The notes under the pieces are model-generated. The model was not told the DNA's origin and ran no database searches. It saw nothing but the letters and a program-made list of their open reading frames with translations. The position numbers and the translations under genes are program-made. From positions 1-39,660 of the forward strand of contig DAHUYF010000071.1 of NCBI GenBank assembly GCA_027315365.1: 39,660 bases of DNA, given 5' to 3'. This document shows positions 27,668-35,590 of this stretch, piece by piece (the stretch's first letter is position 1; every line of letters starts with the position of its first letter). The DNA comes from Rhodospirillales bacterium. Lineage in GTDB: Bacteria; Pseudomonadota; Alphaproteobacteria; ATCC43930; CGMCC-115725.

Positions 27668-27694
27668 GGAACCGCGCGGCTTGCTTCGCGCGTT
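27668..27694 (+). promoter_or_regulatory. Weak EcfG-like motif upstream of phaZ
   Basis: GGAAC (27668-27672) and CGTT (27691-27694) with an 18-base spacer, one or two longer than the usual 16-17. It would start transcription about 35 bases before the phaZ ATG. Confidence 0.25.
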
Positions 27695-27736
27695 GGTCTT
27701 AGCGCGTAGCGGGCTGAAGAAGAGGGATCAAAGGCG

Positions 27737-28954
27737 ATGCTTTATGAGACCTATCAAGCGCATAGCGACGCCTTCGGTCCGATTCGCTGGATGGCGCAGG
27801 CGATGCAAGGGCTGCTCAACCAGCCCTGGCCGGTGGTGGCGCACCACCCGGTGATCCGCAGCGCCGCCGCCGCCTGCGAGATGGTGGCGCGCGCGGGCAT
27901 GTGGCATGAGCGGCCGGATTTCGGCATTCGCGGCACCCTGGTCGACGGCCGGGCGGTGCCGGTGGACGAGGTCGCGAGGGTACGCCACCCGTTCTGCACC
28001 CTGCTGCAGTTCAAGAAGGACATCGATGTCGAGCAGCCGCGCGTGCTGCTGGTGGCGCCGCTGTCCGGCCATTTCGCCACCTTGCTGCGCGGCACGGTGG
28101 AGACGCTGCTGCCAGACCACGACGTCTACATCACCGACTGGCTCAACACGCGCAACGTGCCGCTGCTCTACGGCCGCTTCGATCTCGACGACCATATCGA
28201 TCTCATCGCCGCCTTCCTGCGCGAGCTCGGTCCTGAAACGCATGTCGTGGCGGTCTGCCAGCCTTCCGTGCCGGTGCTCGCCGCAGTGGCGATGATGGCG
28301 GCGGACAACGATCCCGCCCAGCCGCGCACCATGACCTTGATGGGCGGCCCGATCGACACCAGGCGCAACCCCACCGTGGTCAACGAGCTCGCGACCTCGC
28401 GGCCGCTCGACTGGTTCGAGCGCAACGTCATCGCCACCGTGCCGGGGCGCTACGCCGGCCAGTTCCGCCGCGTCTATCCGGGGTTCCTGCAGCTCGCCGG
28501 CTTCATGACCATGAATCTCGACCGGCATGTCACCGCGCATGTGGATCTGTTCAAGCATCTCGTGCGCGGCGACGGTGAAAGCGCCGAGGCGACCCGCAAA
28601 TTCTACGACGAATACATGTCGGTGATGGATTTGTCGGCCGATTTCTATCTTCAGACGATCTCGCGCGTCTTTCAGCAGCACGCCCTGCCGCTCGGCCGCT
28701 TCGCCTCGCGCGGGCGCAAGGTCGAGCCGCGCGCCATCACCCGCACCGGGCTGCTGTGCGTCGAGGGCGAGAACGACGATATCTGCTCGGTCGGCCAGAC
28801 CGGCGCCGCGCTCGACCTCTGCAGCGGGCTGCCGACGGGGAAGAAGGCGCATCACATCCAGCCCAAGGTCGGCCATTACGGCGTGTTCAACGGCAAGCGC
28901 TGGCGCAACGAGATCTATCCCGTCCTGCGCGCCTTCGTCCGCGCCAACGCCTGA
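27737..28954 (+). CDS. phaZ: Intracellular polyhydroxyalkanoate depolymerase
   Basis: 405 residues with no signal peptide, matching the cytoplasmic PHB depolymerases that attack native granules and release 3-hydroxybutyrate units. The catalytic cysteine is Cys174 in VCQPSV; the aspartate is in EGENDD (about 347-348), and the histidine is His380 in GHYGVFNGKRW. MLYETYQ at the N-terminus is typical. Start ATG 27737 has AAAGG upstream. It is followed by a hairpin, then genes for acetoacetate-producing and -using enzymes, which fits storage carbon use. Confidence 0.94.
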   Translation: MLYETYQAHSDAFGPIRWMAQAMQGLLNQPWPVVAHHPVIRSAAAACEMVARAGMWHERPDFGIRGTLVDGRAVPVDEVARVRHPFCTLLQFKKDIDVEQPRVLLVAPLSGHFATLLRGTVETLLPDHDVYITDWLNTRNVPLLYGRFDLDDHIDLIAAFLRELGPETHVVAVCQPSVPVLAAVAMMAADNDPAQPRTMTLMGGPIDTRRNPTVVNELATSRPLDWFERNVIATVPGRYAGQFRRVYPGFLQLAGFMTMNLDRHVTAHVDLFKHLVRGDGESAEATRKFYDEYMSVMDLSADFYLQTISRVFQQHALPLGRFASRGRKVEPRAITRTGLLCVEGENDDICSVGQTGAALDLCSGLPTGKKAHHIQPKVGHYGVFNGKRWRNEIYPVLRAFVRANA

Positions 28955-28965
28955 TTGGCTGGCTG

Positions 28966-28982
28966 GCCCGCACCGTGCGGGC
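28966..28982 (+). terminator. Short hairpin after phaZ
   Basis: GCCCGC, loop ACCGT, GCGGGC, followed by TTCC. Six-bp stem 11 bases after the stop; a weak terminator candidate. Confidence 0.4.
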
Positions 28983-29044
28983 TTCCGCGGTGGCAAGGGC
29001 AACCGCTGACGCCCGCCAGCGGCGACGCCGTGCGTCGCGCTTGG

Positions 29045-29072
29045 TTGACGCCGGCCCGTGCTTTGGTCAAAT
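29045..29072 (+). promoter_or_regulatory. Candidate sigma70 promoter of the keto-acid cleavage operon
   Basis: TTGACG (29045-29050), 16-base spacer, TCAAAT (29067-29072). The -35 matches five of six, the -10 four of six. It would give a leader of about 34 bases. Confidence 0.45.
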
Positions 29073-29112
29073 AGCGCCGGCGACAGAAGAAAAGCGCGCC
29101 CGAGGAGAAGCC

Positions 29113-30048
29113 ATGGCGAAGACCGGCAAGGTCATCATCACCTGCGCCGTCACGGGGTCGATCCACACCCCGACGATGAGCCCCTACCTGCCGCTGACCC
29201 CCGACCAGGTCGCCCAGCAGGCGATCGAGGCGGCGGAGGCCGGCGCCGCCATCCTGCATCTCCATGCGCGCAACCCCGAGGACGGCCGGCCGACCCCCGA
29301 TCCCACGGTCTTCATGCAGTTCCTGCCGCGCATCAAGCAGGCCTCCGACGCGGTCATCAACATCACCACCGGCGGCGGCCACGGCATGACGCTGGAGGAG
29401 CGGCTGGCGGCGCCGCTGAAAGCCTCGCCCGAGATGTGCTCGCTCAACATGGGCTCGATGAATTTCGGACTCTTTCCCATGCTGGCCAAGTACAAGGAGT
29501 TCCAGCACGAGTGGGAGCGCACCCATCTCGAGAACTCGCGCGACTTCATCTTCCGCAACACCTTCAAGGATATCGAATACATCCTGAAGCACCTCGGCGA
29601 GGCGCATGGCACGCGCTTCGAGTTCGAGTGCTACGACATCGGCCATCTCTATACGCTCGCCCACTTCCTCGACCGTAAGCTGGTCAAGCCGCCGCTCTTC
29701 GTGCAGAGCATCTTCGGCATCCTCGGCGGCATCGGCGCCGATCCCGAGAACCTGGCGCATGCCAAGCATGTCGCCGACAAGCTGTTCGGCGACCAGTATT
29801 GCTGGTCGATCCTCGCCGCCGGCCGCCACCAGCTGCCGCTGGTCACCATGGGCGCGATCATGGGCGGCAATGTCCGCGTCGGCCTCGAGGATTCGCTGTT
29901 CATCGGCAAGGGCAAGCTCGCCAAGACGAATGCCGAGCAGGTGCGCCGCATCCGCTCGGTGCTGGAGAACCTGTCGCTCGAGATCGCCTCGCCCCAGGAG
30001 GCGCGCACGATGCTGTCGCTCAAGGGCGGCGATAGGGTGGCGTTCTGA
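29113..30048 (+). CDS. Beta-keto acid cleavage enzyme (BKACE, DUF849)
   Basis: 311-residue TIM-barrel enzyme that condenses a beta-keto acid with acetyl-CoA and yields acetoacetate plus a new acyl-CoA; the founding member is 3-keto-5-aminohexanoate cleavage enzyme Kce. The zinc histidines are His49 and His51 in LHLHARNPEDG; GGGHG and the late MGGNVRVGLEDSLF are conserved. GAGGAGAAG precedes ATG 29113. The keto-acid substrate varies within the family (for example 3-dehydrocarnitine) and cannot be told from this context. Its stop overlaps the next gene's start, and the next two genes use acetoacetate, so the context fits the reaction. Confidence 0.93.
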   Translation: MAKTGKVIITCAVTGSIHTPTMSPYLPLTPDQVAQQAIEAAEAGAAILHLHARNPEDGRPTPDPTVFMQFLPRIKQASDAVINITTGGGHGMTLEERLAAPLKASPEMCSLNMGSMNFGLFPMLAKYKEFQHEWERTHLENSRDFIFRNTFKDIEYILKHLGEAHGTRFEFECYDIGHLYTLAHFLDRKLVKPPLFVQSIFGILGGIGADPENLAHAKHVADKLFGDQYCWSILAAGRHQLPLVTMGAIMGGNVRVGLEDSLFIGKGKLAKTNAEQVRRIRSVLENLSLEIASPQEARTMLSLKGGDRVAF

Positions 30049-30707
30049 TGATCGACAAGCGCGTCAGGACGCTCGCCGAGGCGGTTGCCGGGATCAAGGA
30101 CGGCGCCACCGTGCTGTGCTCGGGCTTCGGCGCGGTGGGCGAGCCGGTGGAGCTGCTGAACGCCTTGCGCGACACCGGGGTCCGGGACCTCGTCTGCGTC
30201 GCCAACAATGCCGGCACCGGCGATGAGGGGCTGGCCGGGCTGATCCGGGACGGCCGCGTGCGCAAGATCGTCTGCTCCTTCCCGCGCACCACCGATCCGC
30301 ATTGCTTCGAGGCCGCCTACAAAGCGGGCAAGATCGAGCTCGAGATCGTGCCGCAGGGCACGCTCAGCGAACGCATGCGCGCCGGCGCGGCCGGGATCGG
30401 CGGCTTCTTCGTCAAGACCTCGGCCGGCACCAAGCTCGGCCGCGGCAAGGAGACGCGCGAGATCGACGGCGAGCTCTATGTGCTGGAAAAGCCGATCCGC
30501 GGCGACGCGGCGCTCTGCCGTGCCGACCGCGCCGACCGCTGGGGCAATCTGACCTATCGCAAATCGGCGCGCAATTTCAACCCGCTGATGGCGATGGCCG
30601 CGGATCTCACCGTGGTGCAGGTGCGCGAGATCGTGGATCTCGGCAGCCTCGATCCCGAATGCGTTGCGACGCCGGGCATCTTCGTCGACCGCATCGTCGT
30701 GGCATGA
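30048..30707 (+). CDS. scoA: 3-oxoacid CoA-transferase subunit A
   Basis: 219-residue alpha subunit of a class I CoA-transferase, most like succinyl-CoA:3-oxoacid CoA-transferase, which turns acetoacetate into acetoacetyl-CoA. CSGFGAVGEP near the N-terminus and KSARNFNPLMAMAAD near the C-terminus are family marks. Its ATG shares a base with the stop of the BKACE gene, so translation is probably coupled. A 3-oxoadipate transferase is a less likely alternative, as no protocatechuate genes are near. Confidence 0.92.
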   Translation: MIDKRVRTLAEAVAGIKDGATVLCSGFGAVGEPVELLNALRDTGVRDLVCVANNAGTGDEGLAGLIRDGRVRKIVCSFPRTTDPHCFEAAYKAGKIELEIVPQGTLSERMRAGAAGIGGFFVKTSAGTKLGRGKETREIDGELYVLEKPIRGDAALCRADRADRWGNLTYRKSARNFNPLMAMAADLTVVQVREIVDLGSLDPECVATPGIFVDRIVVA

Positions 30708-30723
30708 GCAGGAGGATGCTGCA

Positions 30724-31395
30724 ATGAAGCCGCTCACCCGCCGCCAGATGGCCTGGCGCGCCGCGCAGGATCTCGAGGACGGCGCCTACGTCAATCTCGG
30801 TATCGGCCTGCCGACGCTCTGCTCCGATTTCGTTCCGGAGGGGCGCGAGATCGTCTTCCACAGCGAGAACGGCATCCTCGGCATGGGCCCGGCGCCGAAG
30901 CCCGGCGAAGAGGATCCCGATCTGATCAATGCCGGCAAGCAGCTCACCACGCTGGTGCCGGGCGGCACCTACTTCCATCACAACGACGCGTTCCTGATGA
31001 TCCGCGGCGGCCATCTCGACGTGGCCTTGCTCGGCGCCTTCGAGGTGTCGCAGGGCGGCGACCTCGCCAACTGGACGACCGAGGATCCGAATTTCCCGCC
31101 CGGCGTCGGCGGGGCGATGGACCTCGCCGTCGGCGCCCGCGAGGTGCGCGTCCTGGTCGAGCACACCACCAAGGACGGCAAGCCCCGCATTCGCAAAAGC
31201 TGCGTCTATCCCTTGACTGCACCGCATTGCGTCAAGCGCATCTACACCAACCTCGCCGTGCTCGACGTCACCCGCGAGGGCATCGTCGTGCGCGAGATGG
31301 TGGCGGGCCTCGACCTCGCCGGGCTGCAGGCGCTGACCGAGGCGACGCTGATCCTGGCGAACGACTGGAAGAAGCTCGAGGCGCCGGCGGTCTAG
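30724..31395 (+). CDS. scoB: 3-oxoacid CoA-transferase subunit B
   Basis: 223-residue beta subunit, partner of the preceding gene. The catalytic glutamate that forms the CoA thioester is Glu48 in HSENGILGMGP. AGGAGG lies eight bases before ATG 30724. LGIGLPTLCSDF and PHCVKRIYTNLAV are typical. The pair is the usual heterodimer and would take up the acetoacetate made by BKACE or from 3-hydroxybutyrate oxidation. Confidence 0.94.
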   Translation: MKPLTRRQMAWRAAQDLEDGAYVNLGIGLPTLCSDFVPEGREIVFHSENGILGMGPAPKPGEEDPDLINAGKQLTTLVPGGTYFHHNDAFLMIRGGHLDVALLGAFEVSQGGDLANWTTEDPNFPPGVGGAMDLAVGAREVRVLVEHTTKDGKPRIRKSCVYPLTAPHCVKRIYTNLAVLDVTREGIVVREMVAGLDLAGLQALTEATLILANDWKKLEAPAV

Positions 31396-31417
31396 GGCGA
31401 CGGCCGATATCGGCGCG

Positions 31418-31433
31418 TTAATCCGCCGTTAAC
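31418..31433 (+). promoter_or_regulatory. CtrA-type binding site
   Basis: TTAA (31418-31421), seven bases, TTAAC (31429-31433): an exact match to the full CtrA site TTAA-N7-TTAAC. It lies 47 bases upstream of the 57-residue ORF and about 600 upstream of motA. CtrA activates motility genes in many alphaproteobacteria. The only full-length match I noticed in the window. Confidence 0.6.
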
Positions 31434-31479
31434 GCCGGTCCCGCATGATCGGCGAGCCGCTTTATCCGGGAGCAGTTCC

Positions 31480-31653
31480 ATGCCCGTCGGTTCCGTTTCG
31501 GCCGTCCCCTCGCAAATGGTCGCCCTGCTGTCGTCGATCCAGCAGACGCAGTCGGCCGAGCTCGCCGCGGCGACGCAGTTGGGGCAGGGCGGACAGGCGA
31601 CAGCGGCAGCGCTCAACCCTGCCCTGGGCCAGCTCGTCAACCTTTCCGCGTGA
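31480..31653 (+). CDS. Small protein, 57 residues, possible motility-associated (YjfB-like)
   Basis: ATG 31480 has GGGAG eight bases upstream. The sequence begins MPVGSVSAVPSQMVALLSSI and is rich in Gln, Ala, Ser and Leu, without membrane span or signal. Size and the amphipathic N-terminal helix with QQTQSAEL resemble the YjfB-type putative motility proteins. The CtrA site before it and the motAB genes after it support a motility role. Family membership is not certain. Confidence 0.6.
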   Translation: MPVGSVSAVPSQMVALLSSIQQTQSAELAAATQLGQGGQATAAALNPALGQLVNLSA

Positions 31654-31665
31654 GCCCGCCGCCGC

Positions 31666-31791
31666 TCAGGCGGCGATCGCCGTGTTGACGGCGCGGCACT
31701 TCGCTTCGAACTCGGCCGAGATGAAGTTGGGCTTCTTGTAGAAGCGCTTGATCCAGCTCGCCAGCATGCAGAGGTCTTCGAGCGTCGGCAC
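31666..31791 (-). pseudogene. Protein-like fragment, 41 residues, possible gene remnant
   Basis: Reading the minus strand gives VPTLEDLCMLASWIKRFYKKP then NFISAEFEAKCRAVNTAIAA and a stop. It reads as a genuine protein C-terminus, unlike the low-complexity Arg/Ala/Ser sequence of false frames here. The frame extends upstream to a stop near 31884 with no convincing start and no ribosome-binding site; GTG 31791 is only a guess. It may be a decayed gene or a short real one. It fills most of the 31654-32025 gap with the sigma54 site. Confidence 0.35.
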
Positions 31792-31970
31792 CTCGCCGAG
31801 CGTCGCTCTGCGCCGTTGACGCAGTCTCGGCGATGGTCGGTCCGGCGGCGAGGCATGCGCCCGGCCAGATTTGCAGGGTCAAATTTTCCTCGGCCGGCGG
31901 CTGGCCGCTCCTCAAAAGCTTCCGCCAAGATAAATCTCAAGAAATTCAGCGGCTTGACAGGTTCTTCCGG

Positions 31971-31986
31971 TGGCACGGCAGTTGCT
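31971..31986 (+). promoter_or_regulatory. Sigma54 (RpoN) promoter of motAB
   Basis: TGGCACG (31971-31977), four bases, TTGCT (31982-31986) is an essentially perfect -24/-12 element with GG and GC ten bases apart. Transcription would begin near 31997, about 29 bases before the motA ATG. Sigma54 promoters need an enhancer-binding activator, such as FlbD in flagellar hierarchies. Confidence 0.7.
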
Positions 31987-32025
31987 AGAGGTGGCCAGGA
32001 CGCCGCTTCACGGGTGCGAGGCACC

Positions 32026-32916
32026 ATGCATGCAATCGACGAGATGCTGACCTCTCCCAATCCTTCTCCGCCGGTCTATGCGCGCGCGCCAATCATCGGC
32101 GCCGCTTTCGGCGTGCTGCTGTTGCTGGGACCCGTGGCGCTGGGCGCGCGCTGGGTTCTTTTCCTCTTCAGCCTCGGAGGGCTCGCGATCGTCGTCGGCG
32201 GCGTGATCGCGGTGGCCTTCATGAGCTTCGAGGCCGACGAGGTCCGCCGGGCGCTCGATGCCATCGTCCGGATGTTCAGGCAGCCGCCGGCGATGCAGGA
32301 GGATATGCATCGCGATATGGCGGACATCCTCCGATGGTCGGGCATGATCAATAACCGCGGCGGCCGCCATCCGGATTCCGGCATCGGCGACGAGGATATC
32401 GGCGACAGCTTCGTCAAATACGGGCTCAACATGGCGCTGAGCGACTATGCGCCCGACGACGTCCGCAGCATGATGGAAACCGCCGCGGAGGCCTGCTACG
32501 AGCGCGACGCCAAGACCGTCGACATCCTGCAGGCGATGACGAGCCATGCGCCGGCCTTCGGCATGGTCGGGACGCTGCTCGGCATGGTGGCTCTGCTGAG
32601 CAATCTCAGCGACGACATATCCGGGGTCGCGCCCAGCCTCGCGGTGGCTTTTCTCTCGACGCTCTACGGCGTGCTGTCGGCGCGCATGGTCTACATGCCG
32701 GCCGCGGCGCGGCGGCGTCAGGAGATCGACAGCCAGCGCTTTCGCCATCATTTTATCAGCGAAGGCATGACGCTGCTGGCCGGCAGGAAGCCGCCGATGG
32801 AGATCCAGGACCGGCTGAACAGCTTCCTGCGCCCGGACATCCACGACTATTTCGACTATTTCAGCCGGCGCGCCAAGGCCGGCTCGGCGCCGCGCCTCAG
32901 GGTCATCGGCGCATGA
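32026..32916 (+). CDS. motA: Flagellar stator protein MotA (MotA/TolQ/ExbB family)
   Basis: 296-residue inner-membrane protein. Predicted TM1 about 22-40, TM2 about 43-66, then a 100-residue cytoplasmic domain rich in charge, TM3 about 172-195 (HAPAFGMVGTLLGMVALLSNL), and TM4 about 203-227. This topology and the next gene indicate the ion channel of a flagellar stator. ATG 32026 is chosen over 32044; its ribosome-binding site is weak. It overlaps motB by ATGA. Length and the PomA/MotA-type TM3 sequence favour motility over TolQ/ExbB. Confidence 0.87.
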   Translation: MHAIDEMLTSPNPSPPVYARAPIIGAAFGVLLLLGPVALGARWVLFLFSLGGLAIVVGGVIAVAFMSFEADEVRRALDAIVRMFRQPPAMQEDMHRDMADILRWSGMINNRGGRHPDSGIGDEDIGDSFVKYGLNMALSDYAPDDVRSMMETAAEACYERDAKTVDILQAMTSHAPAFGMVGTLLGMVALLSNLSDDISGVAPSLAVAFLSTLYGVLSARMVYMPAAARRRQEIDSQRFRHHFISEGMTLLAGRKPPMEIQDRLNSFLRPDIHDYFDYFSRRAKAGSAPRLRVIGA

Positions 32917-33836
32917 CCCGTCGCGGGCGGGCAAGACGGCGAGAGGCCGCCGGCCACATCGACGACTGGCTGATGACCTATGCCGACACGATCACGCTGC
33001 TGCTGTGCCTGTTCGTGGTCTTCGTCATCGCCTCGAATTCGAGAAGGGATCACCGGGAGCCGGCGCCCGCGCCGCACATGCCGGAGGTGACGGCGCAAAT
33101 CCGGCCGCCTGTCCAGCCGCCGCAACCGGCGGCGGCGGCGGTGCCGCCGGATTCCGTCGGCCCGGCCCCGGTCGTCTACCGCCTGCCGCCGGCCCCGGAG
33201 GCCGGAAAGCCCCGCGCCGCGGCCGCTGCCGCCGCAAGCCGCGTCGCCCAACCATCGCCGCGGGCGCAGGAGAGTGCCGCCGCCGGCGTCGTTCCGGTCG
33301 CCGCCGACGATGCGACCAGCCGCGCGCTCGCGGTCATTCCGCCGCCGGAGCTGGCTGAGGCGCCGAAAGCGCCGGACACCACCGCCAGTACGCCGAAAGC
33401 ACCGGACAAGACCGCCGGCGCGCCGACGGGCGACCGGGTCACGACGCTCGACATGGGCAGTGCGGCGTTCTTCGATAGCGGGTCTGCTGCCTTGAGCGAT
33501 GCCGGCAAGGCCATCTTGCGCGGCATCCTCCCGCGTCTTGTCGCGGCGCTGGTCGAGGGCTACCGGATCAAGGTGGAGGGGCATACGGACGACAGCCCGA
33601 TCGACACCGCGCAGTTTCCATCCAACTGGGAGCTCTCGGCCGCGCGCGCCTCGGCCGTCGTGCATTTCTATATCGAGCAGGGCGTTCCGGCGCAGCGGCT
33701 GCGCGCCATCGGCTACGCCGACACCGAGCCGAAGGCGCCCGATCGCGACGCCGCGGGCAACCCGATTCCGCAAAATCAGGCGGAGAACCGCCGCGTCGTC
33801 ATTGCGCTGGAGAAGATCGAACGCCCGGGCCGGTAG
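32913..33836 (+). CDS. motB: Flagellar stator protein MotB (OmpA-like C-terminus)
   Basis: 307 residues. The single membrane helix (about 25-43) starts at WLMTYADTITLLLCLFVVFVI, with the proton-binding Asp25 as in MotB. Residues 50-165 are an unusually Pro/Ala-rich linker, then an OmpA-type peptidoglycan-binding domain with VEGHTDDSPI and NWELSAARASAVV. Residue 25 as Asp suggests proton use. It overlaps motA and is translated with it. Confidence 0.9.
   Translation: MTRRGRARRREAAGHIDDWLMTYADTITLLLCLFVVFVIASNSRRDHREPAPAPHMPEVTAQIRPPVQPPQPAAAAVPPDSVGPAPVVYRLPPAPEAGKPRAAAAAAASRVAQPSPRAQESAAAGVVPVAADDATSRALAVIPPPELAEAPKAPDTTASTPKAPDKTAGAPTGDRVTTLDMGSAAFFDSGSAALSDAGKAILRGILPRLVAALVEGYRIKVEGHTDDSPIDTAQFPSNWELSAARASAVVHFYIEQGVPAQRLRAIGYADTEPKAPDRDAAGNPIPQNQAENRRVVIALEKIERPGR
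33361..33416 (+). repeat. Tandem 30-base direct repeat in the MotB linker
   Basis: 33361-33386 and 33391-33416 match at 23 of 26 positions, with a 30-base period. They encode PKAPDTTAST and PKAPDKTAGA in the proline-rich linker, so linker length may vary by unequal crossing over. Confidence 0.6.
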
Positions 33837-33872
33837 GTGCCGGAGGCGGAAGCGCCGCGCGCAGTCGGCGCC

Positions 33873-34319
33873 TCAGCGCGCCAGCCGCGCCTCGAGCCAG
33901 GCGCGGAGGTGCGCGGTGAGCGGCTGCGATTTCCGCGTGGCGTCGTCGACCAGGACCATGATGCACTCGGCCGTCGCGGCGCAGCGCTCGCCGCTGAAGA
34001 TGCCCTGGCCCAAGCGGAAGGAACTGCGGCCGATCGACAGCACGCGGGTGCCGATATCGACACTGCCGGGATAGAACAGCTCGGCCCGGTAGTCGAGCTC
34101 CAGCCGGGCGATGACGAAATTGGCGCCCGGCCCGCGCAAATCGAGCGCTTCGTCATAGAGGAAGCTGACGCGGCCGCTCTCGCAGAAGGTGGCGAAGACG
34201 GCGTTGTTGACGTGGCCCTGCCGGTCGGTGTCGCCGTAGCGCAGCGTGTCGGCGGTCCAGAGCGCATAGGAGCTGCGCGAGGTGGCGGGCGGCAGCGCGC
34301 CGCGGTCGGTATCGGCCAT
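33873..34319 (-). CDS. Acyl-CoA thioesterase, 4-hydroxybenzoyl-CoA thioesterase family (hotdog)
   Basis: 148-residue hotdog-fold thioesterase. ATG 34319 starts MADTDRGALPP, and the catalytic site segment is RYGDTDRQGHVNNAVFATF, with the nucleophilic or general-base aspartate about Asp32. A longer upstream frame is not protein-like. It starts five bases after the class III CoA-transferase stop, so it is the last gene of that operon and may release the free acid from its CoA ester. Confidence 0.88.
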   Translation of the reverse strand: MADTDRGALPPATSRSSYALWTADTLRYGDTDRQGHVNNAVFATFCESGRVSFLYDEALDLRGPGANFVIARLELDYRAELFYPGSVDIGTRVLSIGRSSFRLGQGIFSGERCAATAECIMVLVDDATRKSQPLTAHLRAWLEARLAR

Positions 34320-34324
34320 GGCGC

Positions 34325-35590
34325 TCAATCCTGCGTCGCCTTCTGCATCGTCACGGCGACGACGCCCGAGCGGATCAGCGCCTCGATCTCGGAGTCGCTG
34401 TAGCCGGCCTCGGCCAGCACCGCGCAATTGGCCTCGCCGAAGCGCGGCGGCCTGCGGCGCAGCCCCGGCGGCGTGCGCGACAGCTTGAGCGGCGCGCCCA
34501 CCGCGCGATAGTCGCCGTCTTCATAGATCATGTTGCGGTGGCGCGTGTGCGGATGGGTGAGCACGTCGGGCAATTCCTGTACCACGCCGCAGGGCACGCC
34601 GCGGTCGAGGAGCCGCGTGGCGAGCGCCTCGCCATCGATCGCCGCCAGGACGCCGTCGAGCTCGGCGCGGAGTGCCGCGCGGTTGGTGACGCGGTCCTTG
34701 TTGTCGCGAAAGCGCGGATCCTCGGCCAGTTCCGGCCGCCCGATCTCGGCGCAGAAGCGCGCATATTGCCGGTTGTTGCCGACGGCGAGGAAGATGCGCT
34801 TGGTCTTGGTGCGGAACTGGTCGTAGGGCGCGACGTTGGGATGCGCGTTGCCGGTGCGCTGCGGCGGCTTGCCCGACAGGAACCAGTTGGCGGCGTAGGG
34901 GTGGAGGAGGGCGACCGCGCAGTCGTATAGCGTCGCCTCGACGAACTGCCCCTTGCCCGAGCGTGCGCGCTCCTGCAGCGCCATCATGATGGCGAGCGCG
35001 GCGTTGAGTCCGGTGGCGAGGTCGACCACCGGCAATCCCACGCGCAGCGGCTCGCCCTGGGATTCGCCGTTGAGGCTCATCAGCCCGGCCATGCCCTGGA
35101 TTGCCGCGTCATAGCCGGGATATCCGCCGAGCGGACCGTCGGCGCCGAAGCCGGAGACGCGGCAATGGACGAGGCGCGGGAATTTGTGGCTCAGCACCGC
35201 CTCATAGCCCATGCCCCAGCGCTCCAGCGTGCCGGTCTTGAAATTCTCCACCAGAACGTCGGCGCCCTCGAGCAGGCGGAACAGCACGTCCCGCCCCGCG
35301 GGCTGCGACAAATCGAGCGCGATGCCGCGCTTGTTGCGGTTGACGCCGATGAAATAGGAGGCGGCGTCGCCCTGGAAGGGTGGGCCCCAGCCGCGCGTCT
35401 CGTCGCCCTGCGGCGGCTCGACCTTGATGACGTTGGCGCCATGGTCGGAGAGGATCATCGTGCAGTACGGGCCGCCCAGCACGCGGGTGAGGTCGATGAC
35501 CTTGAGCCCGGCGAGCGCGCCGGCGGAGGCGGCGAGGCCCCTCTCCTTGCTCGCGGGCCCCTTGCCGATGGGTGTCGCGGCGTCGTTCAT
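34325..35590 (-). CDS. Class III CoA-transferase (CaiB/BaiF family)
   Basis: 421 residues of the intertwined-dimer CoA-transferase family, which moves CoA between acids such as formate/oxalate, carnitine or itaconate. Start MNDAATPIGKG at 35590 overlaps the preceding stop (ATGA). VIDLTRVLGGPYCTMILSDHGA, NRNKRGIALDL and the catalytic Asp161 in YPGYDAAIQGMAGL are family marks. The acid pair is unknown. Confidence 0.92.
   Translation of the reverse strand: MNDAATPIGKGPASKERGLAASAGALAGLKVIDLTRVLGGPYCTMILSDHGANVIKVEPPQGDETRGWGPPFQGDAASYFIGVNRNKRGIALDLSQPAGRDVLFRLLEGADVLVENFKTGTLERWGMGYEAVLSHKFPRLVHCRVSGFGADGPLGGYPGYDAAIQGMAGLMSLNGESQGEPLRVGLPVVDLATGLNAALAIMMALQERARSGKGQFVEATLYDCAVALLHPYAANWFLSGKPPQRTGNAHPNVAPYDQFRTKTKRIFLAVGNNRQYARFCAEIGRPELAEDPRFRDNKDRVTNRAALRAELDGVLAAIDGEALATRLLDRGVPCGVVQELPDVLTHPHTRHRNMIYEDGDYRAVGAPLKLSRTPPGLRRRPPRFGEANCAVLAEAGYSDSEIEALIRSGVVAVTMQKATQD

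Noticed and set aside
27542-27709. 55-residue frame with AAGGAG five bases before a GTG, upstream of phaZ
   Set aside because: Good start signal, but the product is Arg/Ser/Ala-rich and looks like random high-GC translation; possible leader peptide but not supported.
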